This document shows positions 1 to 14,405 of a stretch of 64,000 nt of DNA, piece by piece (position 1 is the stretch's first letter; each line of letters starts with the position of its first letter). The notes beneath the pieces were generated by a model. It was not told the DNA's origin and searched no databases. It saw only the letters and a program-made list of their open reading frames with translations. The position numbers and the translations under genes are program-made. This stretch comes from Cruorifilaria tuberocauda (Eukaryota > Nematoda > Chromadorea > Rhabditida > Onchocercidae), in assembly GCA_013365365.1 (NCBI GenBank), contig JABVXU010000135.1, positions 62,001 through 126,000 on the forward strand, written 5' to 3'.

Positions 1-3
1 AAA

Positions 4-564
4 TTAACCTGTATGTTGATACTTCGTAGGAAAAATATTAACGGCTGTAAAGACAACATCAGTAGCAATTTGTTCTGCAACGCAGCTTTTTCCAGATTTG
101 TAATTCACCCTGCATTTACATTATTATTTCTTCAACAAACATGAACGGTTGAAATATGACGATTTTAAATAATTCCAGTGTTTTTGGAAAATTGATTTCT
201 TTCTCAAAACTGGAAAAAGAACGTTCAACTTGTATCCCAAGGCTTACCAGATACTTCTCAATTTTTCCTTCGCAAAGTCTGGCATCCAATTATATTCAGC
301 AGGTAATCCACACGGATGTGGCATCTGAAAGTCAATCAACTAATAAAGCTTTACAAAAAGTTAAAAAGTAAATAAAAGAACATTTCTTAACCAATTTAAT
401 AACATGAAATATTCAAATAAAATTTTAAAAACACGAGAAAATCCAATTTCTGGTGTTCCATAGAGTAAGACTGAAAAAGAAAAGCAAAAGCTAACACATA
501 CCGCTAAACTTTGATGTAATATCAGAGGTACAGGATAGTATAACAGGTATAGAAATATCCACAT
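4..564 (-). CDS. small predicted secreted protein, 81 aa, three exons
   Basis: Three minus-strand exons (502-564, 248-324, 4-109) join in phase 0 and then phase 2 and give an 81-residue protein. The first exon starts MWIFLYLLYYPVPLILHQSL, a hydrophobic stretch that reads as a signal peptide, so the product is probably secreted. The mature part has only two cysteines (PHPCGLP and KSGKSC), which could form one disulphide, and a motif W-x-N-Y-x-x-G-x-x-C that I associate loosely with short nematode secreted proteins. Donors are GTATGT and GTAAGC, acceptors CTTTCAG and ATGCAG. The stop codon is at 4-6, so the 3' UTR lies outside the window. I do not recognise a named family. The phase agreement is good, but the exons are short, so the model is moderate. 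It lies downstream of the ZNF330 gene on the same strand. Confidence 0.55.
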
Positions 565-1522
565 CTGAACAGTAAGTCACCCTTATAAGTTTACACATGT
601 ACACAAATTTAGTATTGTTACTTCTTTTCATAGGAAAAAATAATTATACACATCATACGCTGTCAAGTTCTCCACCAGCTGGTTATTCTTCACATTCATC
701 ATATCAATAAAATTTTTGAATTAAATTAACTGTTAAACTCTGTAATTTAATATCCAATAATTACTTTATCACTTAATCTTAATAATCAAAATAATAGTTT
801 TCAAGTTTGCAAGAAGGCAAAATACATAGTCAAAAAGAAGGGATAACTCGAATATTCATCCTGCTTCACATTTCTTTCCAGCTGAAACTGTTGAGGTCTA
901 TAGAAGTCAATGTGCACCCACTTATTATTAAAAAAGAAGACAAGGTGATTATTTCTCCAAAATCTAGTTTTTTCAAGCAAAGTATGGATGTATAACAAAA
1001 GGACACAATTATACTCTCTTTTATCCATTAACTTTCAAACCGGAGGAATAACTCATTTCTCCCGTTGAACTTAAAATTTCTTAAAAATTCTCTTAAAGTA
1101 ATTACCAATATTGCACCTATAGAAACTCGTTTCTCAGTCCAGTGAATTATCTCGATGGCTGTTTGACAAATGATCGCATTTTCTTGTTCTCATTTCTTAA
1201 AATCTTATTCTTCAGTCATAATAAGGAACCTCCTAAATTTAATCTTATAACTTCATTAGATGATTTCTAATCAGGCAATATCTTCTGAAATTACCATCGG
1301 TCGTGATGTGCACCTCAGTCAACATACAGAATAGTAACACAGATAATTTTATTGGTTTACTATTAAACACGTGAACAAATCATTGGAATTAAATTCAGCC
1401 AAAAGCAGTAAGATGATCATTCCTGAATTTTTACTAAAAACATTGGAATTAATAAACAATTATTTACTCCTTTTAAACACTATAATATTACTGCAATGTC
1501 CTTTATATTAATATCATCATTA
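565..1522. other. intergenic, no gene seen
   Basis: AT-rich sequence between the small secreted-protein gene and the end of the ZNF330 reading frame. Open frames near 800-1030 occur on both strands, have no matching splice sites and look like chance. The part next to 1522 will hold the 3' UTR of the ZNF330 gene; I see no clean AATAAA there. Confidence 0.5.
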
Positions 1523-4026
<2,504 letters not shown>

Positions 4027-4635
4027 ATTGGATGTGATCGTTTATAGGGGAACAACCACGCGACAAAAAATGGACGTAATTCTTCCTTATATGCAGAAAG
4101 AAGAGACCGAACCGCGCGTCACGTAACCAACTTGGGAAATGAAAGAGTAATCCGTTCCCACTGTTTAAATACTGTTTCTCCCAACGCGTAAGGTTGAAAT
4201 TTGCATGAGACTTGCATGCGAGCGACCGCACCCGCTTTTTCAAAAATCAAAAATGATTATAATGTATAGTAGGACTCTAGAAGGGATGAAATCTTTCGGA
4301 ACTATTTTCAAAAATATTTGTAAGACCAAGTGGAAGCCTAGAAGAAATACAATCTCTCAGAATTATTTTCAAAACTATTTTTAAAATCAAGCGGGATAAA
4401 ATCTTCCTCTCGGAATTGCTTTCAAAAATTCGTTCAACGCTTTTAGATAGTCAGATGGTCCAGAATTGGGCAGAAATAATAATAAGCTTTATTTTGCAAA
4501 TGAGATAAAAAACCAAAACATAAAACAATCATTCACGCTGAAATAGTTCACAATACATCACTTTAAAGTGATTTTGATCACATCAGGTTTTAACTAAGAA
4601 CAACAGAGCAAATATAAAATTATAGCTAGAAAAAA
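4027..4635. other. ZNF330 5' flank and short tandem repeat
   Basis: Upstream region of ZNF330, locally richer in CG dinucleotides near 4030-4220, as expected of a promoter. At about 4277-4430 lies an imperfect tandem repeat: CTAGAAG followed by AATCT, CTCAGAATT and TTTTCAAAA recurs with a 61-bp period and then again in shortened form about 53 bp further on. No gene seen. Confidence 0.45.
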
Positions 4636-4863
4636 TTAGGTAGTGCCAAAGATGCGTTGCGTATCAAACTTTTTTCTTTGTTTCAGAATTCCCGCGATTA
4701 TCTCGATTATGTAGTTTTGCGAGTTCAAATTCTCTGATATGAAAGACTTCAATTCTTCGTGAATCCAGTTTCCATTTGAGTAACTCAACACAACATACAA
4801 CATTCCTTTTAAATACAAAACCACAGCAAAGCATTTATTAACGATCACTAGCGATGATATCAC
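4636..4863 (-). other. unassigned open frame, possible small gene or terminal exon
   Basis: A minus-strand frame of about 75 codons ends at a stop near 4636. Its composition looks coding: two hydrophobic strands (SSLVIVNKCFAVVLYLKG) are followed by a charged helix (IAGILKQRKKFDTQRIFG). An AATAAA lies about 150 bp downstream. It begins downstream of the poly(A) signal of the PH-actin gene, and I could not join it in phase to any exon of that gene. It has no ATG at its 5' end, so an upstream exon is missing or the frame is noise. I do not recognise a family. Confidence 0.25.
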
Positions 4864-5030
4864 ATTAGCAGGCAGTGAATGAAGATGCGATGGTAGTTAC
4901 TACAAAGTGATAATTCTGATATAATATTCGATAACGCATAAAAACTGTAGTTGTAACTAAGTCGTTGCAATCTGATTAATCCAAAATATTGCAAATATGA
5001 TCAGTTACATTTTAAGAGTTACAAGAAATC

Positions 5031-5036
5031 TTTATT
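5031..5036 (-). terminator. poly(A) signal AATAAA of the PH-actin gene
   Basis: AATAAA on the minus strand, 22 nt past the TAA stop at 5058-5060. This supports ending the gene here rather than splicing at the GTAATT inside the last exon. Confidence 0.7.
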
Positions 5037-5057
5037 GAAAGTTATTTAAAGCCACAA

Positions 5058-8000
5058 TTAAAAAGTGGAATTTTGTAACTGATGGAGGAAATCACTGAGA
5101 CTTTCAAGTGTAATACAAGTCTGATCAAACTGGGTACTTGAGGCAATTACCTGTGCACCCAAATATGCTGCGTTGTACCTCCACGGTGAAAGATGGACCT
5201 GAAAGATATGAAGAAAAAGATTTGCGAAATTTAATGTTAAAGATACTATTGTTAAAGTTTAGATTTCGCAGATTAGGAATGAAACTGAGTAATAGCAAAA
5301 TAATGCATGAAAAGTTGCTATGCTGCAACAAAGACAATCGAGAAAAAACTGATCTAAACTCAGCCGTGAAAGCTTCAAGATCACGTTTTAAAAAATGGAA
5401 TGAGTTAAGATGGGCAGGACATCTTAACCACAATAGAAAAAAAAGCAAACACCCCGTGCGATCAAGAATATTCTTCAGTGAAAAAGTGACCTTCATAGAA
5501 ATATGGAAAAGTCTTTGATTCAAAAATAAAAGATAGCAGATCAACAACTGCAATTGACTGCGGTTCGAAATCTTATGAAAGCAATAAAAGATTATATGTA
5601 ATATCCGAACATTTTAACGACGCTACTAAACTGTAAAAATACTACCTGTGTGTGTATGATCGGTGCTACAAGCGATGCCACTTCTATTTCTAATCTTTCG
5701 GCTAAACCAGGAAGTAAAGACACGCCACCAGCTAGGTATATATTCCTAAAAATAATCAATTGAAGTGTACAATCCTGATATGTGTAAGCACAAGAAGCTA
5801 ATGAGACGTTTCAAGAACAAGTGTACCTGAATAAAGTTTTTCTACTATCAATAGGCGATGACTGCACGGCTTCAAATACCAACTGATGGAGAGCTTTCGT
5901 ATCAAGGCCCCACCTTTTTGGTTTGAATAAACCTTCAGTTGCAGTAAAGCGAGCAGAATTTATCTGAAATGGCGCTTCTTTTGCAGAATATTTCAACTAA
6001 TGACTAGTCACAAATCAGAAACATACAATGATGACACACCTTGAAAGAAGATACCATATCACTGGTCGGTTCAAATTCTTCGATCGAAACGATTGTATCT
6101 ATATTGCAGCTGTTACTCGCACATTTTTTAACCTCTTCCTCATAGTCAATGGCAACAAAACATGCCTTAAACATAAAATCATTCACAAACTTGACATAGC
6201 AAATTGTCTCAATAGTTAAGTACTTATAAAATTAAGTAAAACAAGGAATAAGATACCTGCTCCATAACAAACCGTGAAATGAGCATTTCAACTGATGACT
6301 GAAAAGTGTAACCACCACAGCTTGATTCCATAAGTTTTGCTTGCAAAGCATTAATAATTTGAGTCGCACCGCAAGGTAATGATACAATCGCACTATCGAC
6401 AACATAACCTGCAAATACGTACGATTTCCACTAATACTTTGTTCACTGGTTGTGCTATTAGTCTTTCGTACAAAAATAACAATTATGGAGATGTTAATTA
6501 TCTCTTATATTTGAATGTTAATTATCTCTTATATTATACCTCATAAATAAGTTTTAGAAACTCACTCTATTATCACGTAAAATCATGTCTCTAACTTAGC
6601 CATTTCAATGTCCACATAATATGCTATCACGCAGTTCGGAAATTCAATTTTTTATTTTAGATTTTGCAGATTTTTCCTTATTTTTAAAGACTAACAGTAA
6701 TCTCTTTATATAAATAAAATACCGCTCTTGCCAAATTAACTTATTTTACATGACTGCGGATTATAACTGCAATGGATGGTACTTGTTGAAAGAGAGAACA
6801 ATCCACTACCAACAAATTATTGTGTAAGAAATAATTTTATTCCGAAAAGTCAGAACTAAAACGTAACAGAATAAAAGAATATGATTTTTCCCAAAAAAAA
6901 TGGTTAGAACATACCATCGATTACTGGTACAATATTGAGACAATCGCCGATATCAACGACGACACCAGTAGCTACATCGTAGGCATATAATATAAGACTT
7001 GGTTGACGAGATATTGCTGCACCCTTAAACAAAACAAATTTTACAACTTTTAAAATTATTGACAAACAAACTTAATCTACTGAAGGTAAATCCGCAGAGG
7101 CATAAAAAAATGTTTAAAAACGTGAAAAATAAATACTGAATGGAAAACTTAAGGTATTTAACGACCTGGAAACACATTTCTTCCAAAACAATTTTCAACA
7201 AATCCGCAATAAAAACAGTAGGAATATTCTGCGGGATTGAGAGCAAAACCTTAAAAATTATATTTCTGATAAACACTGGTTGACAACGACAAGCAAGATA
7301 CAAGACTCAGTAACAATTAAAATAATTATATATAAACGAGACAAGATGTATAGCTGTTTTTATAATTAAATTACTAACATTTGTGTCAATACTATGGGGA
7401 AACCCGAAAAATTCTTTTTCTGTAAAACAAACCACTCAATTCAAAAATCTTTCACAACAAATTGATGCCATGAAATGAGATAAAACTCACAATCTTCATA
7501 TTATGAGATTTAAGACTTTTGTTCCCGGCTGCCTGACAATTAAAGTTTCAACCGATTAAGATTTCTTGCTGATAAGAATTGTTCATTAGCTTGAATGGGA
7601 GTTAATATGAGTTTAGTTGAACTGGATGATGAAAGTGACTACCATAGCAAATGGTGTCGCTGACCCTTGAGTTAACTCTTCGAAAAATCATTCTCAAATA
7701 ATTTAATAGATAACTTAAAGATCAGTTACATCACCCGCTTTGACAGCCGGTTTCAACTCAATTAAATCTTTATCAGTTCCTATTTAGTTAATACGCGATT
7801 CTTTCAGTTATCAATAATAGAAAGAAATCTTCACCTCTTGGCATTACAATTGTCATATATTATTTTTACTAGTCTTCCACAAAGGATAAATCCTTTAAAA
7901 AAAATTCTTCGTTCGTGAAATAAACTAATCAACTTGAAAATTTTTCACAAAGAATTGGTGCCACGAGCCGGGAACGAACCTGCGACCTTCAGATTATGAA

Positions 8001-11000
8001 AGTGAATTTTCGTTCTCGGCCCGCGGCACCAATGCCACGGAAGGATTTATTTCACAACAATTCCTAATCAGCTGAATCTTCTTGCATACAATGCTAAGGG
8101 AAAAGTGCAATTACCCGATATTTGGTCGGATCGATCGTCAAATCATCGACACATTTTTGTAAACAAGCTTTCAAAGCTGGTCGATGAAATACATACCGCT
8201 CCAGTGAAATATCCGTTGCGCGCAGTGGCCTTATCAGTTCACCTTTGCGACGATTCTGGAATTTTATTATTCTAATTGACTGTATTGAAATTCTAATGCT
8301 ACAAAATTTGGCATTTTCTTTTTGCAAAATATCCTTCAACCTGAAAACAGTAATACCATGCGTATAATAAGCATTATTATTTCCAACTGATCGTCTCGCA
8401 GAATACTTCATTTCGTATGGAAAAATAAAACTATATAACTCAAAAATCTTTGGAAAATTAATAAACCTCAGGCAACAATGCATCACCACCAACAATGAAT
8501 TCACCGTCATCTTTAATAAGGACTAATGTTGGGAAAAACGACTGTGGTAATGAAGGTTCCATGGTCAGCACACCAGCTCGCACTGAGCACGATCCAAGCT
8601 CGATAATAGCAACTTTCTGTAATTTAAGAAAGTTGATTCACATCATTTACACAATTGAATAGACAGATGGGCATCATGAGAATGAGGAGAAACTAGTATT
8701 CATTCAGAAAACACTGATGAAGTAAATTTTTAAAATTAAAAAGAAAAATATTTAAGTTATTTCCTCATCTAACATACAGTATTTGAATCACTTCTATCGC
8801 ATGAAATACGAACCATATGACAAAAAATCAGACTCATAACGCTAACAGGAACTTGAAGTTTTTGCTTTTTCTTTTATGTATAAAAGATGAAATTTCAATT
8901 TCACTCTTAATCTAGTCCCTTAGTCCAGATATCTAGATCAATTCAACGGCATAACATATTCGAAACACTACAGGTACGATAGAAAGTATTTTTAACATGA
9001 TGCCTAGGCAGTGAGTGAAAAAAGGTGACAAGGTAAAAATGCATAAAGATAAATGGAGAATCTCAAAAAGTGAGGACGAAAAAAAAGAGTTCATAAGATT
9101 TACTTCGCTTCGGCAGCTTTCCATTTTCTATAGCTCATATTATTTCAGTTCACATAATTACTACAATATTTTCATAGTAACCTCGGTGATATGAGGCAGT
9201 GGAGGATAAACAGGATTAACAAATGTATCAAGATACGATGAAGCCGCATGACTATCCATAGCTTTCCTCCATTTATCAAACACATTGGCTCCTGGCGGAA
9301 TCCTGAAGATCACATACAATGAATACATAACAATAAGCATGCTAAAACACGACACAGTTGAAGTGCTAAAAAGGAATGAGAAGGAAATCTGCATTTCATT
9401 GATATAAGCCGAAAAATAAAGCAATTTTTTTCGAAAAAATTGAAACAACAAAACAATCCTCTAATGAGGGTATGAAAATGATATACATACATGCATTTTG
9501 TCATAAATTTATATAATCCACCACTAACGTATCTTGCATATATGAACAATATGAACTGAAGAAAGACAAAGCCCACAGTTCAGGAAACATATGTTTTAGT
9601 CAACCCAAATCAATAAATAGATGACAACTAACCTCAACACCATTCTGATATGATTTTCTTCGTATATATAAAGTGCATTTTGATCCTTATTGGCATCTAC
9701 TTTACAACCAGACAGCAGTATTTCTCCGACCGGCGTATCATCTGCGAAATGTGACTGAAAATTAAAATGAAGTGCTCACTTTTATTTAATCTTACTAATT
9801 AAAAGATAACTCTAACTGTAGGATACTCTTAATCTGAGCAAATACCCTTCCTTCCTGGCTGTACAACGTTAGGAAGAATTATTTTTCGTAATAGCCACTG
9901 ATTCACTGATCACCTAACTACACTACGAGGGACTAAAGCTAAAAAAGTACGAATTACGAAAATCGAATTTTATGAAAATTCCAACAAATAGTACAGATTT
10001 CACTTCAAAAAAGTTTCAAGAATTGAGCTATTCCTTTAGTATGTGTCTGTCTGGAATAACCTAACTATTACCTCGTTTTTCAGCACCATGAAAAAAAATA
10101 ACTCACAGCAAACCACTGCAAGCGTCCATCTCTAGTCCGAAAATATTTTTGCACCCAATTTTTTTGTAACTCAGCGTATATACTTTCGTCTTCCACTGGA
10201 ACTTCGAGGTGTCCTTCCATATTAATGAAACGGTTAAGTTTTGATTCTTTGCGTGGATCATAACTTACCTACAATTTCATTAAATTTAACACAACATCAT
10301 TAAACCTACCATCGAAGTGACAACATAATTAACTCAACTGTATTGGTTAATTGTGCATAAACTGAAAGCGCGTTTCTCATTCTTATAAATTATTCCTATA
10401 ATTTTAAGTTCTAGAAGAATTGGAGATGAATTATTAATTAAAAAATGCTAAAGTTTCATCAACATTTGACTGGAAAACTTCCTAACAATTAACTTTTTTG
10501 CAAAGTCAACAAGGCAAAACATCGTGTAGCTAAAGGAACTTTGAAATTTCTCGAACTCATAAACTTGCTCGGCATGACCGGTTTATTCCAGATTCTATTT
10601 GCTTCTTATCATTCGATTCATTATGAATTCATTCATGTGAAAGTTTCAATTTTTTAAACGTCACCTCGTACAGTTTATTTAGGAGAAGTGTGGGGTCCCA
10701 ATTGCTGATTGCCACGCTTTCGTTACTGATGTATTTCCTCACTGAATTCTTACTTGTGCATAATTCTGGTGAAGCACGCTCAACTGCTGGCATGATTTTA
10801 CAAGTAACTGAAGGTGATGTTTCAATATTAGTATAAACTTGAAGAGTGAGCAACAACTTACACCGCAATCCGCAGTTATTAGTTAATTCACAGCTAATGT
10901 TAAACTTCCAACAGCCCTTGTTTTTTCCAAAACAATCGGTGGGAAAAATATATTTAGCTTATTTCCTCCACAGTTTTCTGATGATTTTTCCAAAATCTCT

Positions 11001-11351
11001 CGGTTTTCGACAGCTGTAAAGTGCTGAGAATCTATAAAAATTTCTGTACTAGACTTATTGCATTCCTCATTCGATAAATTCAGCACCAATTTTAAAACAG
11101 TTCGAAAATCGGAACCAGCTCGATGCAACACAATATTAGAACCAATCTGCGGTTCCTCCGATACAACTGAAAAATCTTTTCGAAAACAAGCCGTGATATC
11201 AGAAATGACGTCCGCCTTTTGCTGCTCCTACATGCGCCATGTTGAGGATGACGGAAAGGAAATGTTGCAGTAAATACAGGGTCTTCAGTAGCTATTTGCA
11301 ATTTGATATGATCACTGCTAAGTCTAGTGTCCACCTGTTGCTCAGCGACCT
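5058..11351 (-). CDS. PH domain fused to a divergent actin-like (ARP-type) domain; 5' end not found
   Basis: Fifteen minus-strand exons join in phase: 11232-11351 (5' border uncertain), 10906-11166, 10665-10837, 10107-10268, 9633-9754, 9182-9302, 8467-8616, 8115-8255, 7166-7249, 6915-7023, 6257-6408, 6055-6165, 5827-5963, 5646-5745 and 5058-5198, at least 694 residues. Order: a polar N-terminal region of about 185 residues; a PH-like domain (INMEGHLEVP, WVQKYFRTRDGRLQWF, ending in the helix FDKWRKAMDSH); then an actin fold recognisable by the N-terminal strand IIELGSCSVRAG, the central YDVATGVVVDIGD (actin ATGCTTGIVLDVGD), RFTATEGLFKP (actin RCPEALFQP), SPIDSRK, NIYLAGGVSLLPG (actin TVLSGGTTMYPG) and a C-terminal R-Y-x-x-x-Y-L-G. 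The actin nucleotide loops are degenerate. I cannot assign it to a numbered ARP class. No start codon was found; an ATG at 11433-11435 is in the wrong frame. Confidence 0.85.
6491..6534. repeat. 24-bp tandem duplication in an intron
   Basis: ATGTTAATTATCTCTTATAT occurs at 6491-6510 and again at 6515-6534, a 24-bp period, inside the intron between the 6915 and 6408 exon borders of the PH-actin gene. Confidence 0.7.
7954..8033. repeat. inverted-repeat element with tRNA-Met-like core, in an intron
   Basis: Two 24-bp arms (7954-7977 and 8010-8033) are inverted copies with three mismatches, starting ATTGGTGCC on either strand. The spacer, read on the minus strand, holds TTTCATAATCTGAAGGTCG followed by CAGGTTCG, close to the anticodon arm (CAT), variable region and T arm with B box of an elongator tRNA-Met. 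The acceptor and D-arm side does not look like a normal tRNA, so this is a tRNA-derived or tRNA-like repeat and not a working tRNA gene. A decayed relative lies near 7427-7540. Both are in the intron between exons 8115-8255 and 7166-7249 of the PH-actin gene. Confidence 0.55.
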
Positions 11352-12531
11352 CTGTGAAGGAGCTACCGCAGTGACCCTTTCAGCAACTGACACTGTTAAC
11401 TTTTTAGTTTTGCGATATCTGAAATTGTTATTCATTTAGAGTAAATCAAAATCGACGGAATAATCCCTAACCGCTTAATACTCAAGCCTTTCTTGAACCG
11501 TTGAATACGAATGTTAAAGAGAAATACAAACATTAACTGCTTTACTATTAATGCATATCGTAAAAGGTTATTTGAACGCTAACATATGAGCTATTGAAGT
11601 AAAAGAAAAGAAAAAAAAAAAGGAATAAACGAAACGTAATGACTGAAGAAGCAAATATTCACATTTAAACGTATATCTGAATTCAATAAATTGCTTGCTA
11701 GCCAAAAACAATTAAAAAAAAAAAAAGTTTCATCGAAAGGAACTTCACGGGAGACTGGATAGTGACTATTTACCGGGACCGACAAAAATACTTTTATGTA
11801 TTTCAGAACCACAACAAAAGTGTATTATAGCGCTTTTCTAGGCCACTCGGGACTGTTTTTAAACAGATATAAACTTGAAATTAATACAACACTTAAATTC
11901 ACTGCTTGTTTTACACTTTTCTCTGACATGTGATATAAAGAGATATTTAAAAGTTTTTTCAAAACAAAAAAAATCCTAGAGATCCCTTCATATCACATAT
12001 TATAGAGAAATATAAAGCAAAAAAAGAAAAAAACATTCCCATTTGAAAATCAAAGAGATTTATGTTTCAATTTTGCAAAAAAAGACTGACATTAACATAT
12101 CATATATCCTAAAAGCAACTGAGAGACGTAAATATATGAAAGATTTGATTTTTAGTAAAATGGAATTACCACAGCAACAATCGAAGAAAAAAGCATGTAA
12201 ATATTAATAGCATAAAAACATCATGAAATTAAACTCTTAAACAGAGACAAATTTTATAACTATATTTCATAGCTGCAACTATTCCGTCACCTGACGGATT
12301 TATGCTTATGCTTACCGACTTCTTTTTATCTGCTCTGCCGTTTAGTAACGTACTAAAATGTTCATGTTGGGAGTTGCAAAACCTTTCTCAGAACGATTTA
12401 GAAATAAGCGGAATAGAGTCATAAATGAACAACACATTTGCTTTATAACATCGCGTTATATGGATTGGTTTATCAACAGTAACAAATTAATTATAATTAA
12501 TCACTTTAACAAAGAAGATCAAACTATCAGG

Positions 12532-12568
12532 TATAAAAAGTTGACAAACACATACTTAATGCATGAGA
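12532..12568. repeat. dispersed short repeat, copy 1
   Basis: The segment TATAAAAAGTTGACAAACAC continuing into ACTTAATGCATGAGA recurs almost unchanged at 15887-15922 on the same strand (one deletion and one substitution in 37 bp). Flanks differ, so it is a short shared fragment of unknown origin. Confidence 0.6.
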
Positions 12569-14360
12569 AAATTGATACAATCAGCCCTTAATTTGTACAG
12601 ATTTTTCTGCTAAATCTGTCAAACTTCATCTTTATAAATTTAAAAACAATCTATGAGGATATTTATTTACTTCAAATTAAAATGTGAAACATTGATAAAT
12701 AAAATTTGACAAAAAAGTTAACAAAATTTAACAAAAATTGAAGATAAATTCTTACAGCTCCAAAGCTTTCTGCTGTACGTCATGTTAATATTCAATATGC
12801 TATCAATGCTTCCTTTGCTAAATTTGAACGTCAGTTTATAAAGAGTTGTACCTCTAAGATTGTGATTTACGTTGAAAATGATTGCACTTTATAATAAAAG
12901 GAAAGAAAGTGGTAAGAAAATTTTTTCTCCTGAATATTTTTGAATTTAATTGTTTTAATCGAATAATTTGGTGAGAAGTAGAGAAAAATAATTTCATGGA
13001 AAAAAAGATATATTAAGCTTGTGAGAGTGAAGGAATGTGGAGAACAGTTGATATATTATGCTTATCAGATACATCGGAAGAGGATTAAAGCTATATGCTG
13101 AAGGAACTTCTGGACAAAATCCGAGTTTATTTTTGTGCATTTATTTTTACTTATCTGATATACATTTTCGAGTACTGGGAACACTAAGAAATTATATTAT
13201 CAAAAATATTTTGTGTACAACTAATTGAGTTGAATTTTGAAAAATCATAGTTTGATGATAACATGTACTGATAATGGTGAAACAAATGATGCGAAGGTGA
13301 AACTTACTGTGCGATAGCCCAATTTTAAATTAAAAATAGAATGTACAGAAAAAGAAAGCATTACGAAATGATACCGAATGATCAATCCAACAGATATCAA
13401 AAGAAACATCGCAAAACGATGATATTAAAACAAACATGACAAAAAGCCAATGACGCAACAACATATTATGGTTTTGCAAACTGATGTCTTTTTTTATCAT
13501 TCAAATATCTCTTATATTACCATTTATTTTTTAAAAATATTCAATTATTTTGAATATGTTCAGTGAAACGAAATTTTCCTTTTTTGAATGAAATTGGGAA
13601 ATACCAAGTATGGCGAGGTCTAGTTCTAACTGAAGCATATCAAATCACTTATATTAGGATAAGCCTCTTCCTAAAACTATACTCTAAGAAGTATGGCTCC
13701 GTTGTAATGATAAAGTTAACTAGCTCCTGGCTCCACCTGATGTTGAAGGAGATTCCACATTAATAATCATCTGTCCAAATAGGATTCCTACTAAAGAAGC
13801 AATCGTCCAGATGTGGCTACCCAGTTTAAATATGTTGTTTCAGCGCCTCCTTTAGTAGTAGCAAGATTTATATAATTCATTGCATACAATTTCTCTTCTT
13901 CGAATAGTTCCCTTCTAACATGAAAGATTTCATGTTAAAGTGGGGAATGAAATGTGAAGAGCAGCAGATCTACGATTAATTTATGAGCATGTTTTTCTTT
14001 TTGCACTCCTGAAACATAGAATAGGAGTAGTTGGTGTGAAGTTAGATAAGCGTAACATTCTGTATCGCAATACAGATAACAAGAAGGGATAATTGTTGGA
14101 GAGAATTGGAATGTAGGAAATAGCATAATTATTAAGCGGAATGTTCCCGAACTAGCATGGATGTATTTATCCATCGTTCAACATGAATATGATATAGATG
14201 GAAGAGAGGAAGAGAGACGCTTACCGAGGAGACGGGAAAGAAGCAGTACAAAGGTTTGAAATCAATAAATCAGAATTTGAAGAAGTAGGATAGATGACGG
14301 GATGATGAGCGTTGTCAAGCGTTAATCAATTTCAAAGTTATCTAAAAATGGCATCATACT

Positions 14361-14405
14361 GTCGTCGTTGTCCTTGCCGTCGTTGTCGTCATCGTCGTCG
14401 TCATC
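14361..14405. repeat. GTC/CGT triplet microsatellite
   Basis: An imperfect run of GTCGTC, GCCGTC and ATCGTCGTC, about 45 bp. On the minus strand it would read as Asp-rich, like the ZNF330 tail, but the open frame there is short and has no splice context. Confidence 0.7.

Noticed and set aside
5125..5553. Open frames on both strands around the last PH-actin exon
   Set aside because: Only the minus-strand frame from 5198 to 5058 fits the actin C-terminus; the others are shadows.
7954..8033. Functional tRNA-Met gene
   Set aside because: The anticodon arm and B box fit, but the 5' half lacks a normal D arm and A box and is instead an inverted copy of the 3' end.
11433..11435. ATG as start of the PH-actin gene
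   Set aside because: Its frame (MNNNFRYRKTKK) does not connect in phase to the following exon without an intron of about 24 bases, which is too short.
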